From contig SVBN01000028.1 in the NCBI GenBank assembly GCA_015058875.1, positions 1 through 34,022 on the forward strand: DNA of 34,022 nt, written 5' to 3'. Positions 26,164 through 34,022 of the stretch are shown piece by piece; within the stretch, counting starts at the first letter, position 1, and each line of letters starts with the position of its first letter. A model generated the notes under the pieces. That model was not told the DNA's origin and searched no databases. It saw only the letters and a list, made by a program, of their open reading frames with translations. The stretch is from Erysipelotrichaceae bacterium. Lineage in GTDB: Bacteria; Bacillota_I; Bacilli_A; Erysipelotrichales; Erysipelotrichaceae. The translations under genes and the position numbers were made by a program.

Positions 26164-26619
26164 TCATTTCAGCAGGTGCATTCTCCTTTTGTAATACAGA
26201 TATACCGGAATCAGAAGCACAGCGCTTCCGATTGCATAGCTCAGCAGAGTCACGAAGATATCTTCGGTGAATCCGAAATGTCCGGCCGATACAAATACAT
26301 TGGCCATCGCATAGAACAGTTCAATAATTCCGTACGCAAAGAACAGATATACGCCGGTCTTTTTCTGATGCAGAAAAGCGGACGCCAGAAGCAGTGCGGC
26401 AAATACAGCATAAAAAAGCAGGTCAACGATTCTCAGGCCGCTGATATTTCCGTCCATCAGAATCTGAATCACACTGAACAGCTGAAATACGCCCATGACT
26501 ATTTTCAGCATCTGAAAGAACCGGTGAAACCCCATCGGAATTTCCTCTGTCTTCTTTCCTCCGGAAACAGTGTTATCCCTGTCTGCGGAGCGCTTTACAT
26601 TCTTCAGACTCTTGCTCAT
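26164..26619 (-). CDS. Small multi-pass membrane protein of unknown function
   Basis: 151 residues from ATG 26619 (GAGGT upstream); an upstream start at 26652 is less likely. After a charged cytoplasmic N-terminus of about 30 residues there are four hydrophobic segments: KIVMGVFQLFSVIQIL, VDLLFYAVFAALLLASAF, VYLFFAYGIIELFYAMANVF and LLSYAIGSAVLLIPVYLY, ending in basic YYKRRMHLLK. No family recognised. It is 8 bp ahead of the LicR-type regulator, so it heads the operon membrane protein-regulator-IIBC. A link to sugar sensing is possible only by position. An AT-rich region with GATAAT (26650-26645) lies upstream. Confidence 0.75.
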   Translation of the reverse strand: MSKSLKNVKRSADRDNTVSGGKKTEEIPMGFHRFFQMLKIVMGVFQLFSVIQILMDGNISGLRIVDLLFYAVFAALLLASAFLHQKKTGVYLFFAYGIIELFYAMANVFVSAGHFGFTEDIFVTLLSYAIGSAVLLIPVYLYYKRRMHLLK

Positions 26620-26710
26620 AGTTAAATACCTCGATGAAATAATTATTATCACTTTTTCCGATCTTTGTATATCTTACCGCATCGGAAGCGTCATTTCCGT
26701 ACAGGCAATG

Positions 26711-26758
26711 AAAAAAAGCGGAAACCCGCCGCCGGTTTTACCCGGTGCACGTTTCCGC
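26711..26758 (-). terminator. Terminator of the second GH1 gene
   Basis: GCGGAAAC/GTTTCCGC outer stem (26751-26758 with 26718-26725) with an inner CCGG/CCGG stem, followed by T7 on the minus strand. Confidence 0.85.
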
Positions 26759-26777
26759 AACAATGTTTTTCAGATAC

Positions 26778-28262
<1,485 letters not shown>

Positions 28263-28277
28263 TCATATTTTTTTAAA

Positions 28278-29006
28278 TCACTCTGTATCGACACCGGGCC
28301 TGCGCCATTTTATAAGCGCTGTTCCGACCGCTTTCTTCAGCAGGATATGCCCGTTCTGCATTACCGGCTGCATATGTCCCGGCAGGATCACGTCACACGG
28401 TTCTTCCGCGAGCCTCAGCAGGCTTTTGAAGTATGCCTGCATATCAAAGTCCTCGCCGCCTTCCCAGCCGAGCGTCACGCCTCTTCCTTCGGAAGCGATG
28501 CCGATCACGTCCCCGGCAAAGAGCACCTGACGCCCCTCTTCCTCCATCCGGAACATGACGGATCCTTCCGTATGACCAGGCGTTTCCAGCACTTCAATCC
28601 GCACGCCGCCGCTTTCAATCATCTCGCCGTCATGCAGTCTCAGATCCACATGCACCGGAATATACGGACCGTGCTCGGGGAACGGACTGAAATCCAGTAT
28701 CGAACTCCACTTTCCCTGTTCGATATCATCCGCATCTTTTACTCCCGCTGCGATCAGCGCGCCTCTTTCCGAGAACCATGCCGCATTGCCGATATGACCG
28801 AAATGCTTATGGGTCAGAAGCACATGGGTCACCTTCAGATGATCCAGATCCCACCGCTTCATGATTTCCTGCATCAGGGCAAGATCTTCTTCTGTTTCTC
28901 CGCAGTCAATCAGGATCAGTCCTTCATCCGTGCGGATTGCATAAACATTGGCTATGTTCTGATACATGCCGCCGCTGATCTGATAAATTCTCTCACTGAT
29001 CTGCAT
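28278..29006 (-). CDS. Metallo-beta-lactamase-fold hydrolase (copy 1)
   Basis: 242 residues from ATG 29006 with GGAGG upstream, inside the end of copy 2 (14-bp overlap). MBL motifs: LILIDCGETE, LLTHKHFGHIGN, LETPGHTEGS, FAGDVIG and VILPGHMQP. The metal motif H-x-H-x-D-H reads HKHFGH, so the usual Asp is Gly; the other His and Asp ligands remain. This weakens the second metal site and may leave a one-metal enzyme or a binding protein. The substrate is unknown. It forms an operon with the homologous copy 2, suggesting duplication followed by divergence. Confidence 0.85.
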   Translation of the reverse strand: MQISERIYQISGGMYQNIANVYAIRTDEGLILIDCGETEEDLALMQEIMKRWDLDHLKVTHVLLTHKHFGHIGNAAWFSERGALIAAGVKDADDIEQGKWSSILDFSPFPEHGPYIPVHVDLRLHDGEMIESGGVRIEVLETPGHTEGSVMFRMEEEGRQVLFAGDVIGIASEGRGVTLGWEGGEDFDMQAYFKSLLRLAEEPCDVILPGHMQPVMQNGHILLKKAVGTALIKWRRPGVDTE

Positions 29007-29733
29007 TCTGCACCTCCAGCGGATGCGCCGCATGATCATTCAGGAATGTCTGCCGCGCGATCAGCCATGCGCCATGGCACATGACTTCACCTCTGCGCAG
29101 GCACACCTCCCCGTGTCCCGGAAGGATCATATCCGTCCGCATGCCGGCAAAACTGCGGAGCGTACTGACATATGTTTCTTCGTCATAGTCAATGCCGCCG
29201 GTCCATCCCGGACGTGCTTTATGGCAGAGCTCCGTTACCAGCAGCGTATCGCCGGTAAACATCACCCGCAGTCCGTCGGTTTCCGTCATATATATGACCG
29301 ATCCTGCCGAATGCCCCGGCGCATGATGCAATGTGATTTCAAATTCTTCCAATGTCTTTGTTTCCGTGCCGTCCCATTCCTGCACGTCAAAGCGCTGATA
29401 ATCACCCAGCTCCGCAAATGCATAATCCGCGGTCCGCAGGCCGCCCTTACGCACCGCCTCTGCGGCTTCCGGATGCGCATAAATGACTGCCTGCTGAGAC
29501 TGCCAGAAGGATCCCATCGCGATATGCTCATAATGTTCATGGCTCAGAAGCACATGCTTTACCGGTTTTTCCAGATGCCACCGCTTCAGCTGGCTCTGAA
29601 TGGTCTGTATGTCTTTTGCGTCTCTTCCCGTATCAATCATCACAAGACCGTCTTCCCCCTCCAGAACATATACATTCTGATGGGAGCCGTACATCCTGCC
29701 GCATACCTGATACAGATGTCTGCTCAGCCTCAT
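28993..29733 (-). CDS. Metallo-beta-lactamase-fold hydrolase (copy 2)
   Basis: 246 residues from ATG 29733, with AAGGAGG upstream; the longer in-frame start at 29754 lacks a ribosome site. Motifs: LVMIDTGRD, LLSHEHYEHIAMG, HHAPGHSAGSVIYM, FTGDTLL and ILPGHGE. Its H-x-H-x-D-H motif is HEHYEH, with Glu for Asp, a conservative change that could still bind metal. It shares with copy 1 the opening pattern (LYQVCGRMYGSHQNVYVL against IYQISGGMYQNIANVYAI). First of the two-gene operon. Specific chemistry cannot be assigned. Confidence 0.85.
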   Translation of the reverse strand: MRLSRHLYQVCGRMYGSHQNVYVLEGEDGLVMIDTGRDAKDIQTIQSQLKRWHLEKPVKHVLLSHEHYEHIAMGSFWQSQQAVIYAHPEAAEAVRKGGLRTADYAFAELGDYQRFDVQEWDGTETKTLEEFEITLHHAPGHSAGSVIYMTETDGLRVMFTGDTLLVTELCHKARPGWTGGIDYDEETYVSTLRSFAGMRTDMILPGHGEVCLRRGEVMCHGAWLIARQTFLNDHAAHPLEVQNADQ

Positions 29734-29755
29734 CGTACTGCCTCCTTCATGCAAT

Positions 29756-29783
29756 AAAAAACAGAGATCTTCAGGAATCTCTG
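29756..29783. terminator. Terminator downstream of the 83-residue gene
   Basis: CAGAGAT/ATCTCTG (29762-29768 with 29777-29783), 8-nt loop, with A6/T6 on one side and CTTTTTC on the other. It can stop minus-strand transcripts and could act both ways. Confidence 0.8.
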
Positions 29784-29794
29784 CTTTTTCAGAT

Positions 29795-30046
29795 TCAGAT
29801 CTTCTGACCTTTGAAGAGCTGGCCCTTCTGGATTACACGGAAGACAAGCGCAGCAGCCCACGGCTGGGACTTGATCAGCTTTTCTGTAGCCTTCAGCAGA
29901 TCTCCTGCTGTTCCGTCAACGTCAGTAACCTCATACTCCATGTCAGCACCCTTTTCGCTGACAAATTCGTACTTTGGATTTGTGCTGTTAGCCAGGATTT
30001 CTTTGATTTCCTTTTTCTTCAGGAAAGCATTTACAACAATTGTCAT
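29795..30046 (-). CDS. Small conserved-looking protein, 83 residues
   Basis: No family recognised. Soluble, mixed charge, with a predicted beta-alpha pattern: MTIVVNAFLKKKEIKEIL, a central strand YEFVSEKGADMEYEVTDVDG, a helix DLLKATEKLIKSQPWAAALV and strand FRVIQKGQLF. ATG 30046 lies 14 nt from AGGAGG, longer than usual, but no closer start exists in frame. Its promoter is an almost perfect extended -10, so expression may be strong. Bounded by a terminator; single gene. Confidence 0.72.
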   Translation of the reverse strand: MTIVVNAFLKKKEIKEILANSTNPKYEFVSEKGADMEYEVTDVDGTAGDLLKATEKLIKSQPWAAALVFRVIQKGQLFKGQKI

Positions 30047-30073
30047 AGTGATTAAGTATTCCTCCTGATTCAC

Positions 30074-30082
30074 ATTATAGCA
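30074..30082 (-). promoter_or_regulatory. Extended -10 promoter of the 83-residue gene
   Basis: TGCTATAAT on the minus strand, a perfect extended -10; no -35 seen. Start expected near 30067. Confidence 0.65.
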
Positions 30083-30100
30083 CATGCCTTGAAAGCCCTA

Positions 30101-30763
30101 TCATATATTTTTCAACAGTTCCGGCAATTCAGACAAAGAATGGATCACCGGGATCTCTGCGTCACAGGGCATATATTGTTCCACGCAGTACCATACCGCC
30201 TGCATGCCTGCCCGGTAAGCTCCCAGAACATCCCTGGCAAAGATATCGCCAACCATGATGCTTTCCTCAGGTTTTACCCCGGCGCGCTCACAGGCAAGCT
30301 GAAACAGCCTCACATCCGGTTTCTTGACGCCGATATCGCCGCTGACGGTAATGGAATCCACCAGGTCCGTCAGTCCTGCCTGTTCCAGCTTCTGACGCTG
30401 CCCGTCGCTTGGTCCGTTGGAAATCATGCCGATCAGATATCCTTCTCCACGGAGTTTCTCCAGCACTTCCTCAGCATCGGGATAGGCGCAGGAATACTGC
30501 CACAGACGGTCGTCCCACCAGACATTGACATTGTCATAAGGCAGATCGATATTCCATCTTTCCTTCAGCATCTTCTTCGCATATTCCTTGGTCTCATTGC
30601 CCTTCTGATCCCAGATCATCATATCCTGCACAGCCGCTTCCACTTCCACCGGATCAGAGATATCCGAATTCTCCTCAATCATTTTCCTGTAAAGGCGGTA
30701 GGCATATACGTCCCTGTTTCCCAGCGTATAGTCAAAATCAAAGAATACAGCTTTATATTTCAT
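30101..30763 (-). CDS. HAD-family phosphatase (YjjG-like)
   Basis: 220 residues from ATG 30763 (GGAG 10 bp upstream); a GTG at 30772 is too close to that site. HAD motif I is FFDFDYTLGNRD (nucleophile Asp), motif II GMISNGPSDGQ, motif III VKKPDVRLF and motif IV MVGDIFARDVLGA. The helical cap between motifs I and II is of the C1 type found in nucleotidases and phosphoglycolate phosphatases. The sequence is nearest in pattern to YjjG-type pyrimidine nucleotidases, but substrate assignment within HAD enzymes is unreliable. The RIT element inserted about 70 bp upstream of its start. Confidence 0.88.
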   Translation of the reverse strand: MKYKAVFFDFDYTLGNRDVYAYRLYRKMIEENSDISDPVEVEAAVQDMMIWDQKGNETKEYAKKMLKERWNIDLPYDNVNVWWDDRLWQYSCAYPDAEEVLEKLRGEGYLIGMISNGPSDGQRQKLEQAGLTDLVDSITVSGDIGVKKPDVRLFQLACERAGVKPEESIMVGDIFARDVLGAYRAGMQAVWYCVEQYMPCDAEIPVIHSLSELPELLKNI

Positions 30764-30805
30764 ATTGCTCACACTCCGCTTTCATCATACGGAAACACGC
30801 GCAAA

Positions 30806-30834
30806 AGAAAAATCCGAAGGTTCGGATTTTTTCT
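30806..30834. terminator. Palindrome flanking the RIT element; terminator and probable target site
   Basis: AGAAAAATCCG (30806-30816), centre AAGGTT (30817-30822), CGGATTTTTTCT (30823-30834, one extra T). As RNA it is a good rho-independent terminator in either direction and would stop RIT transcripts before the HAD gene. The right half plus centre matches the repeat unit in the RIT ends. Confidence 0.7.
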
Positions 30835-30835
30835 G

Positions 30836-30922
30836 TTATCCGAACCTTTGATAAATCCGAACCTTTTCTCATATTTGGCTTAAACACTGGGTTTTATGAA
30901 TGAAAAGGTTCGGATTTTATTT
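30836..30922 (+). repeat. RIT left terminal inverted repeat
   Basis: Contains two direct copies of ATCCGAACCTTT (from 30838, then 17 bp on) and one inverted copy, AAAGGTTCGGAT, near the inner end. The second and third copies form 16-bp inverted arms AAATCCGAACCTTTTC / GAAAAGGTTCGGATTT around a 37-nt centre. It differs from the right repeat only at 30901 (T versus C in the same sense). Confidence 0.93.
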
Positions 30923-30927
30923 CTCCT

Positions 30928-31959
30928 CTAGCGCTTAAGTAAAGACTTCAAACTGCCATCAGCTTTTTTCCATTTTCTGCTTACTGATGCGGTGTTTTCA
31001 TCATCCATAGTAGCCAGCCCTTTCATCTGATCTTCGGTGCTGATATCAAGGTATTTCATAGTTGTTGCCAACTGCTCATGGCCAAGCAGAACTGATATCT
31101 CCACAATATTGATTCCTTCTTCCAGCCAGTGTGTAGCTCTTGCGTGTCTGAACTGATGGGCATGAAGGTTCAGCGGCACATCATTACATTTTTGATGCGC
31201 TTTCTCTGCATACATATGCAGTCTTTTTTCAATTGCTTTTGAGCTGAGCTGATCTTTATGATTTCCGTTTCTGCTGTAGAACAGATATGAATCCTCACTG
31301 CTGCTTTCACCATGTACTTCTTTGATATAACGCCGCAGGTGAGTAACGAGTTTTGGCAGTATATACAGAGTTCTTGTCTTATTGCCTTTGCCGATCACCG
31401 TTATGTATGGCTTTGCGCAGTCGAGATGTATATGTTTTAACTTGACAGAGAGTATTTCCGACATTCTGGCTGCTGTACCATAGGCAACCATCATAAATAC
31501 AAGGTCCCGTCTTCCAGTTTTGGCTGACTGATCAGGTTCTGCCATGATTGCTTTAACGGCATCTTTGCTCAGACCATTGACTTTCTTCTTCATGGTTTTC
31601 TTCAGCGGAATATCCATCGCATCCAAATACAAATACTTATATTCGATGTCTTTCTGTCCAAGATACTTGAGAAATATCCTTAATCCGCCCAGCCGAACAT
31701 TGCAGGTTTCTGCTGATAAATGCTCATCCTTGCGCATATAGCGCAGCCATTCTTCAATCACTGTTCTTTCAAAACAATGCCGGCAAAGAGTTTTGGCGGA
31801 ATAGCCTTTCTGATCTTCAAGAAATCCAAGATATTTATTTAAGGTGGACGTATAGGATTTAAGAGTATGTTCACTCTCTGTAAGATGGTCAGGCGCGTAA
31901 GAATTAATGAACTGTGAAAAGGATTTTGCCAGGAATACTGACTCATTACCAGACTTCAT
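30928..31959 (-). CDS. ritC: RIT tyrosine recombinase C
   Basis: 343 residues from ATG 31959 (GGAGG 9 bp upstream, inside ritB). An N-terminal SAM-like core-binding domain (about 1-120: SFSQFINSYAPDHLTESEHT) precedes the catalytic domain. Arg I is in GTAARMSEIL, the beta-strand Lys in KGNKTRTLYI, H-x-x-R in HAHQFRHARATHWL, then LLGHEQLATTMKYLDIS with the second His and the nucleophile Tyr. All catalytic residues are present. It overlaps ritB by 14 bp. It is last in the operon; its stop lies 6 bp inside the left terminal repeat. Confidence 0.92.
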   Translation of the reverse strand: MKSGNESVFLAKSFSQFINSYAPDHLTESEHTLKSYTSTLNKYLGFLEDQKGYSAKTLCRHCFERTVIEEWLRYMRKDEHLSAETCNVRLGGLRIFLKYLGQKDIEYKYLYLDAMDIPLKKTMKKKVNGLSKDAVKAIMAEPDQSAKTGRRDLVFMMVAYGTAARMSEILSVKLKHIHLDCAKPYITVIGKGNKTRTLYILPKLVTHLRRYIKEVHGESSSEDSYLFYSRNGNHKDQLSSKAIEKRLHMYAEKAHQKCNDVPLNLHAHQFRHARATHWLEEGINIVEISVLLGHEQLATTMKYLDISTEDQMKGLATMDDENTASVSRKWKKADGSLKSLLKR

Positions 31960-32914
31960 CTTCCAGAACCTCCGGCATGAGATCATCAAAACTTTCTGCG
32001 CACTTTTCATTCAGTATATCTGCCATACGGGGAACGATGGAATAGTAGTACTTTGTGTGCTCGACACTGCAGTGTCCCATACTCTTGCTGAGATAATAAA
32101 GCTTGTCATACATTTCAAATGTGTCACCAGTCCAGCTGTTGATGTTAGTTGTTGCGTAATGATGACGGAAATCGTATGAAATAGCGTGAGTGTCTGGATT
32201 TGCCTTGTTCCAAAGTTTCGCAAAGTTTGTCTGCAGCCATTTTCTTGATCTGTAATGGTCTGTCTGATCAGGAAAGAAATACACTCTTTGCGGAAGAAGC
32301 TCATCCATTCTCCGGTCATATTCTTTCAGTATTTCCACCATACTTTCATGGATGGCGACATAGTGCTGATCATGACCTTTTGTCTGTACGATATTCAAGA
32401 CTCCATGAACCAGATCAACTTCAGACCTTTTTAATTCACGCGCTTCATTCGGCCTGATTCCGGTGCAGTACATCAGCCTGAATAGCACACATAAAATGAG
32501 CTTTCTGATCAAGCCTGCTTTACTGTTTACGGAAACACTGATATGATCGCATTCGTAAAAGAATCTAATCAGTTCAGCAGTGGTAAACGCGTGTGGAAGA
32601 TGGGTGCACTTCTGTGGTTTGGGCCGGTCAGGTTCTTTTACTTTTGTCAGGTCCCGCCTGTTCATATACCTGATCAGCGCAACGACAACATTTGTGCGGG
32701 CCAGGCATGAATTCACCGATTCTTTTGGACGTTTCCGGCACCACGAATCGACCATTTCCTGCGTCAGCTCTGTTTCCTCTGGATAATTTGAGAATAAATA
32801 GCCATCAAATCGCTTCATATCCCTTGCGTAAGTGTCGCACCAATGCTGTGAGGCAATCATGAAATCAATGAATTTCGCGATGATTTCTTTGAGAAATGAT
32901 CTGTACTCACGCAT
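31946..32914 (-). CDS. ritB: RIT tyrosine recombinase B
   Basis: 322 residues from ATG 32914, with GGAGG 9 bp upstream; the TTG two codons before is less likely. N-terminal core-binding domain (IIAKFIDFMIASQHWCDTYA) and C-terminal catalytic domain: Arg I in YCTGIRPNEAREL, a basic strand in QTKGHDQHYV, box II SYDFRHHYATTN, and SMGHCSVEHTKYYYSI with His and Tyr. The box II pattern H-x-x-R is Y-D-F-R here, so the first His is replaced by Tyr; the Arg stays. Overlaps ritA by 8 bp and ritC by 14 bp, indicating coupled translation and a fixed protein ratio. Confidence 0.9.
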   Translation of the reverse strand: MREYRSFLKEIIAKFIDFMIASQHWCDTYARDMKRFDGYLFSNYPEETELTQEMVDSWCRKRPKESVNSCLARTNVVVALIRYMNRRDLTKVKEPDRPKPQKCTHLPHAFTTAELIRFFYECDHISVSVNSKAGLIRKLILCVLFRLMYCTGIRPNEARELKRSEVDLVHGVLNIVQTKGHDQHYVAIHESMVEILKEYDRRMDELLPQRVYFFPDQTDHYRSRKWLQTNFAKLWNKANPDTHAISYDFRHHYATTNINSWTGDTFEMYDKLYYLSKSMGHCSVEHTKYYYSIVPRMADILNEKCAESFDDLMPEVLEDEVW

Positions 32915-33881
32915 GATCAAACACCTCCCAGTTCAGAGGATAATCTTCAATACTGAGAGAACACTGCCGCAGATGCTTTATATCCGCATTCAGATAAGCC
33001 TGCACTGATACGGGATCGGTATGCCCGAGAGTCTGTGAAATAACAGGCTGCGCCACTTCATTTTCAAGTAATTTAGTGGCGAGATGATGACGGAAAATAT
33101 GGGTACCTTTCCGGTCTGTTTTGTTCTGACGGATTCCGGCAGATTTAAAGAGTTTACTGACACATTTAGATATATTTCCGGACTTGAACGGAACATTCTT
33201 CTTTGTGACAAATAGATATTCAGATTCCGAATTACGTTCCTTTGTAATGTAGTCATAGATGGCATTGCCGGCACATACATGCATAGGAATGGTAAGAGGC
33301 ACATCTGTTTTACTCTGAACAACATGGATTACTTCTTTCTCCCAATCGATACTGCTGAGTTTCAGTGATGCGATATCGCAGGAACGCAGTCCGGTGTAAA
33401 GCAGAATCATCACAACTGCTCTGATCTGATAAGACAGAGGTGAGCCAATATCCATACATACATCTTTGATGCTCTGCACTTCCTCATCAGTAAGGTATTG
33501 AATATTCTTCCTTGTCACCCTGATGTAAGGAAGCCAGTTCTTAATTTTCAGACATACAGGATATTCATCAGCCACTGCTTCAAGAAATTCAGATAACCGA
33601 TAACGGGAACTGGTTTCATATCTGGGGTGACCATCCTCTATGAAAAAATTGATTACATCTCCTTCAGACACATCTTCTAAAGACTCATAAGTTCTATTTT
33701 GAAGATAAACAAAAAATGAGCCGGCTATGTTTGTCGTCCTTATAATTGAATGAAATGACAAATGTTCATTACAGTGCTGTACCATAAAATAATCGACGAT
33801 TGACCTGTATGGCTGATTGAGTTTTGAATAATTGCCGCGAATGGATCCACCTGGCTTTATTTTTGAAGTTTCATTGACCAT
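32907..33881 (-). CDS. ritA: RIT tyrosine recombinase A
   Basis: 324 residues from ATG 33881, which has AAAGGAGG at good spacing; a TTG at 33911 would add 10 residues without a ribosome site. N-terminal region to about 140 binds the core site; catalytic residues: Arg I in LLYTGLRSCDIASLKL, Lys in QSKTDVPLTIP, H-x-x-R in THIFRHHLATKLL, LGHTDPVSVQAYLNAD with His and Tyr. First gene of the trio, starting 45 bp inside the right terminal repeat. Confidence 0.92.
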   Translation of the reverse strand: MVNETSKIKPGGSIRGNYSKLNQPYRSIVDYFMVQHCNEHLSFHSIIRTTNIAGSFFVYLQNRTYESLEDVSEGDVINFFIEDGHPRYETSSRYRLSEFLEAVADEYPVCLKIKNWLPYIRVTRKNIQYLTDEEVQSIKDVCMDIGSPLSYQIRAVVMILLYTGLRSCDIASLKLSSIDWEKEVIHVVQSKTDVPLTIPMHVCAGNAIYDYITKERNSESEYLFVTKKNVPFKSGNISKCVSKLFKSAGIRQNKTDRKGTHIFRHHLATKLLENEVAQPVISQTLGHTDPVSVQAYLNADIKHLRQCSLSIEDYPLNWEVFDHA

Positions 33882-33916
33882 TATGTTTTCCTCCTTTTTT
33901 GACTTGGTCAATGATT

Positions 33917-33922
33917 ATCATA
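33917..33922 (-). promoter_or_regulatory. Probable -10 of the rit operon
   Basis: TATGAT on the minus strand, 35 bp before the ritA ATG. The -35 region would fall in the inner repeat unit of the right end (33934-33946), so recombinase binding there could block transcription. No consensus -35. Confidence 0.4.
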
Positions 33923-33926
33923 GCGA

Positions 33927-34013
33927 AAATAAAATCCGAACCTTTTCGTTCATAAAACCCAGTGTTTAAGCCAAATATGAGAAAAGGTTCGGATTTATCA
34001 AAGGTTCGGATAA
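33927..34013 (-). repeat. RIT right terminal inverted repeat
   Basis: Inverted copy of 30836-30922 with a single mismatch. It carries the same three ATCCGAACCTT units. Outside it only 9 bp (AAAGAAAAA) remain in the window. Confidence 0.93.
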
Positions 34014-34022
34014 AAAGAAAAA

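Larger units (their letters stand above)
30836..34013 (-). mobile_element. RIT element (recombinase in trio), complete
   Basis: About 3.18 kb bounded by 87-bp inverted repeats (30836-30922 and 33927-34013) that differ at one base. It contains only three overlapping tyrosine recombinase genes read leftward. Three adjacent recombinases between inverted ends is the defining layout of RIT elements. The recombinase genes are visibly AT-richer than the host genes, consistent with transfer. All three frames are open and both ends are intact, so it may still be mobile. No cargo is present. Sequence just outside the right end is cut off by the window. Confidence 0.88.

Noticed and set aside
30836..34013. 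Repeated ATCCGAACCTTT units as a CRISPR-like array
   Set aside because: Only three units per end, uneven spacing and orientation, and placed as element ends; no cas genes.

Overview
The window looks like chromosomal DNA of a low-to-mid GC Bacillota (Firmicutes) gut-type bacterium, possibly of the Erysipelotrichia. This is inferred from strong GGAGG ribosome sites, an ECF-type ATPase, a UPF0735 ACT protein, a LicR/MtlR-type PTS regulator, CcpA-like cre sites and MupG. The genus cannot be fixed from sequence alone. No rRNA, tRNA or CRISPR array was seen, and no stretch above 300 bp lacks a gene.

Layout. (1) 1-1.45 kb: the 5' part of an ECF transporter ATPase and a membrane-anchored Glu/Ala/Pro-rich protein. 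(2) 1.5-7.9 kb: a complete aspartate-to-threonine pathway as two divergent operons, hom-lysC-asd leftward and thrC-thrB-ACT rightward. They start from promoters that overlap each other at 5019-5066. (3) 8-14.8 kb: single genes and short operons, most closed by clear terminators: an orphan PTS IIB-like protein behind a structured leader, a metallophosphoesterase, a small membrane protein plus cyclophilin, DUF4186, an unknown protein, and a SWIM-SNF2 helicase. (4) 14.8-28.3 kb: a large sugar-utilisation region. It holds IIA, IIB, IIC and a IIB-IIC fusion, two GH1 phospho-beta-glycosidases, MupG (6-phospho-N-acetylmuramidase family), three divergent YdjC/ChbG deacetylases, and a LicR-type activator carrying PRD, EIIB and EIIA domains. 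The genes are arranged so that a PTS would import beta-linked disaccharides as 6-phosphates, a YdjC enzyme would deacetylate them, and GH1 or MupG would cleave them. N-acetylated cell-wall or chitin-type disaccharides are the inferred substrates. (5) 28.3-30.8 kb: two tandem metallo-beta-lactamase-fold proteins, a small unknown protein and a HAD phosphatase. (6) 30.8-34.0 kb: a complete RIT (recombinase-in-trio) mobile element with three overlapping tyrosine recombinase genes between 87-bp inverted repeats that differ at one base.

The most interesting signals are: (a) a CTGCCG-N6-CGGCAG palindrome upstream of both the mupG/ydjC divergent promoters and the PTS IIC promoter, a candidate binding site for the local LicR-type activator; (b) the RIT terminal repeats, which reuse one half plus the central hexamer of a palindrome sitting just outside the element, pointing to its target site and strand-exchange region; and (c) three unlike YdjC deacetylases with MupG in one PTS locus.
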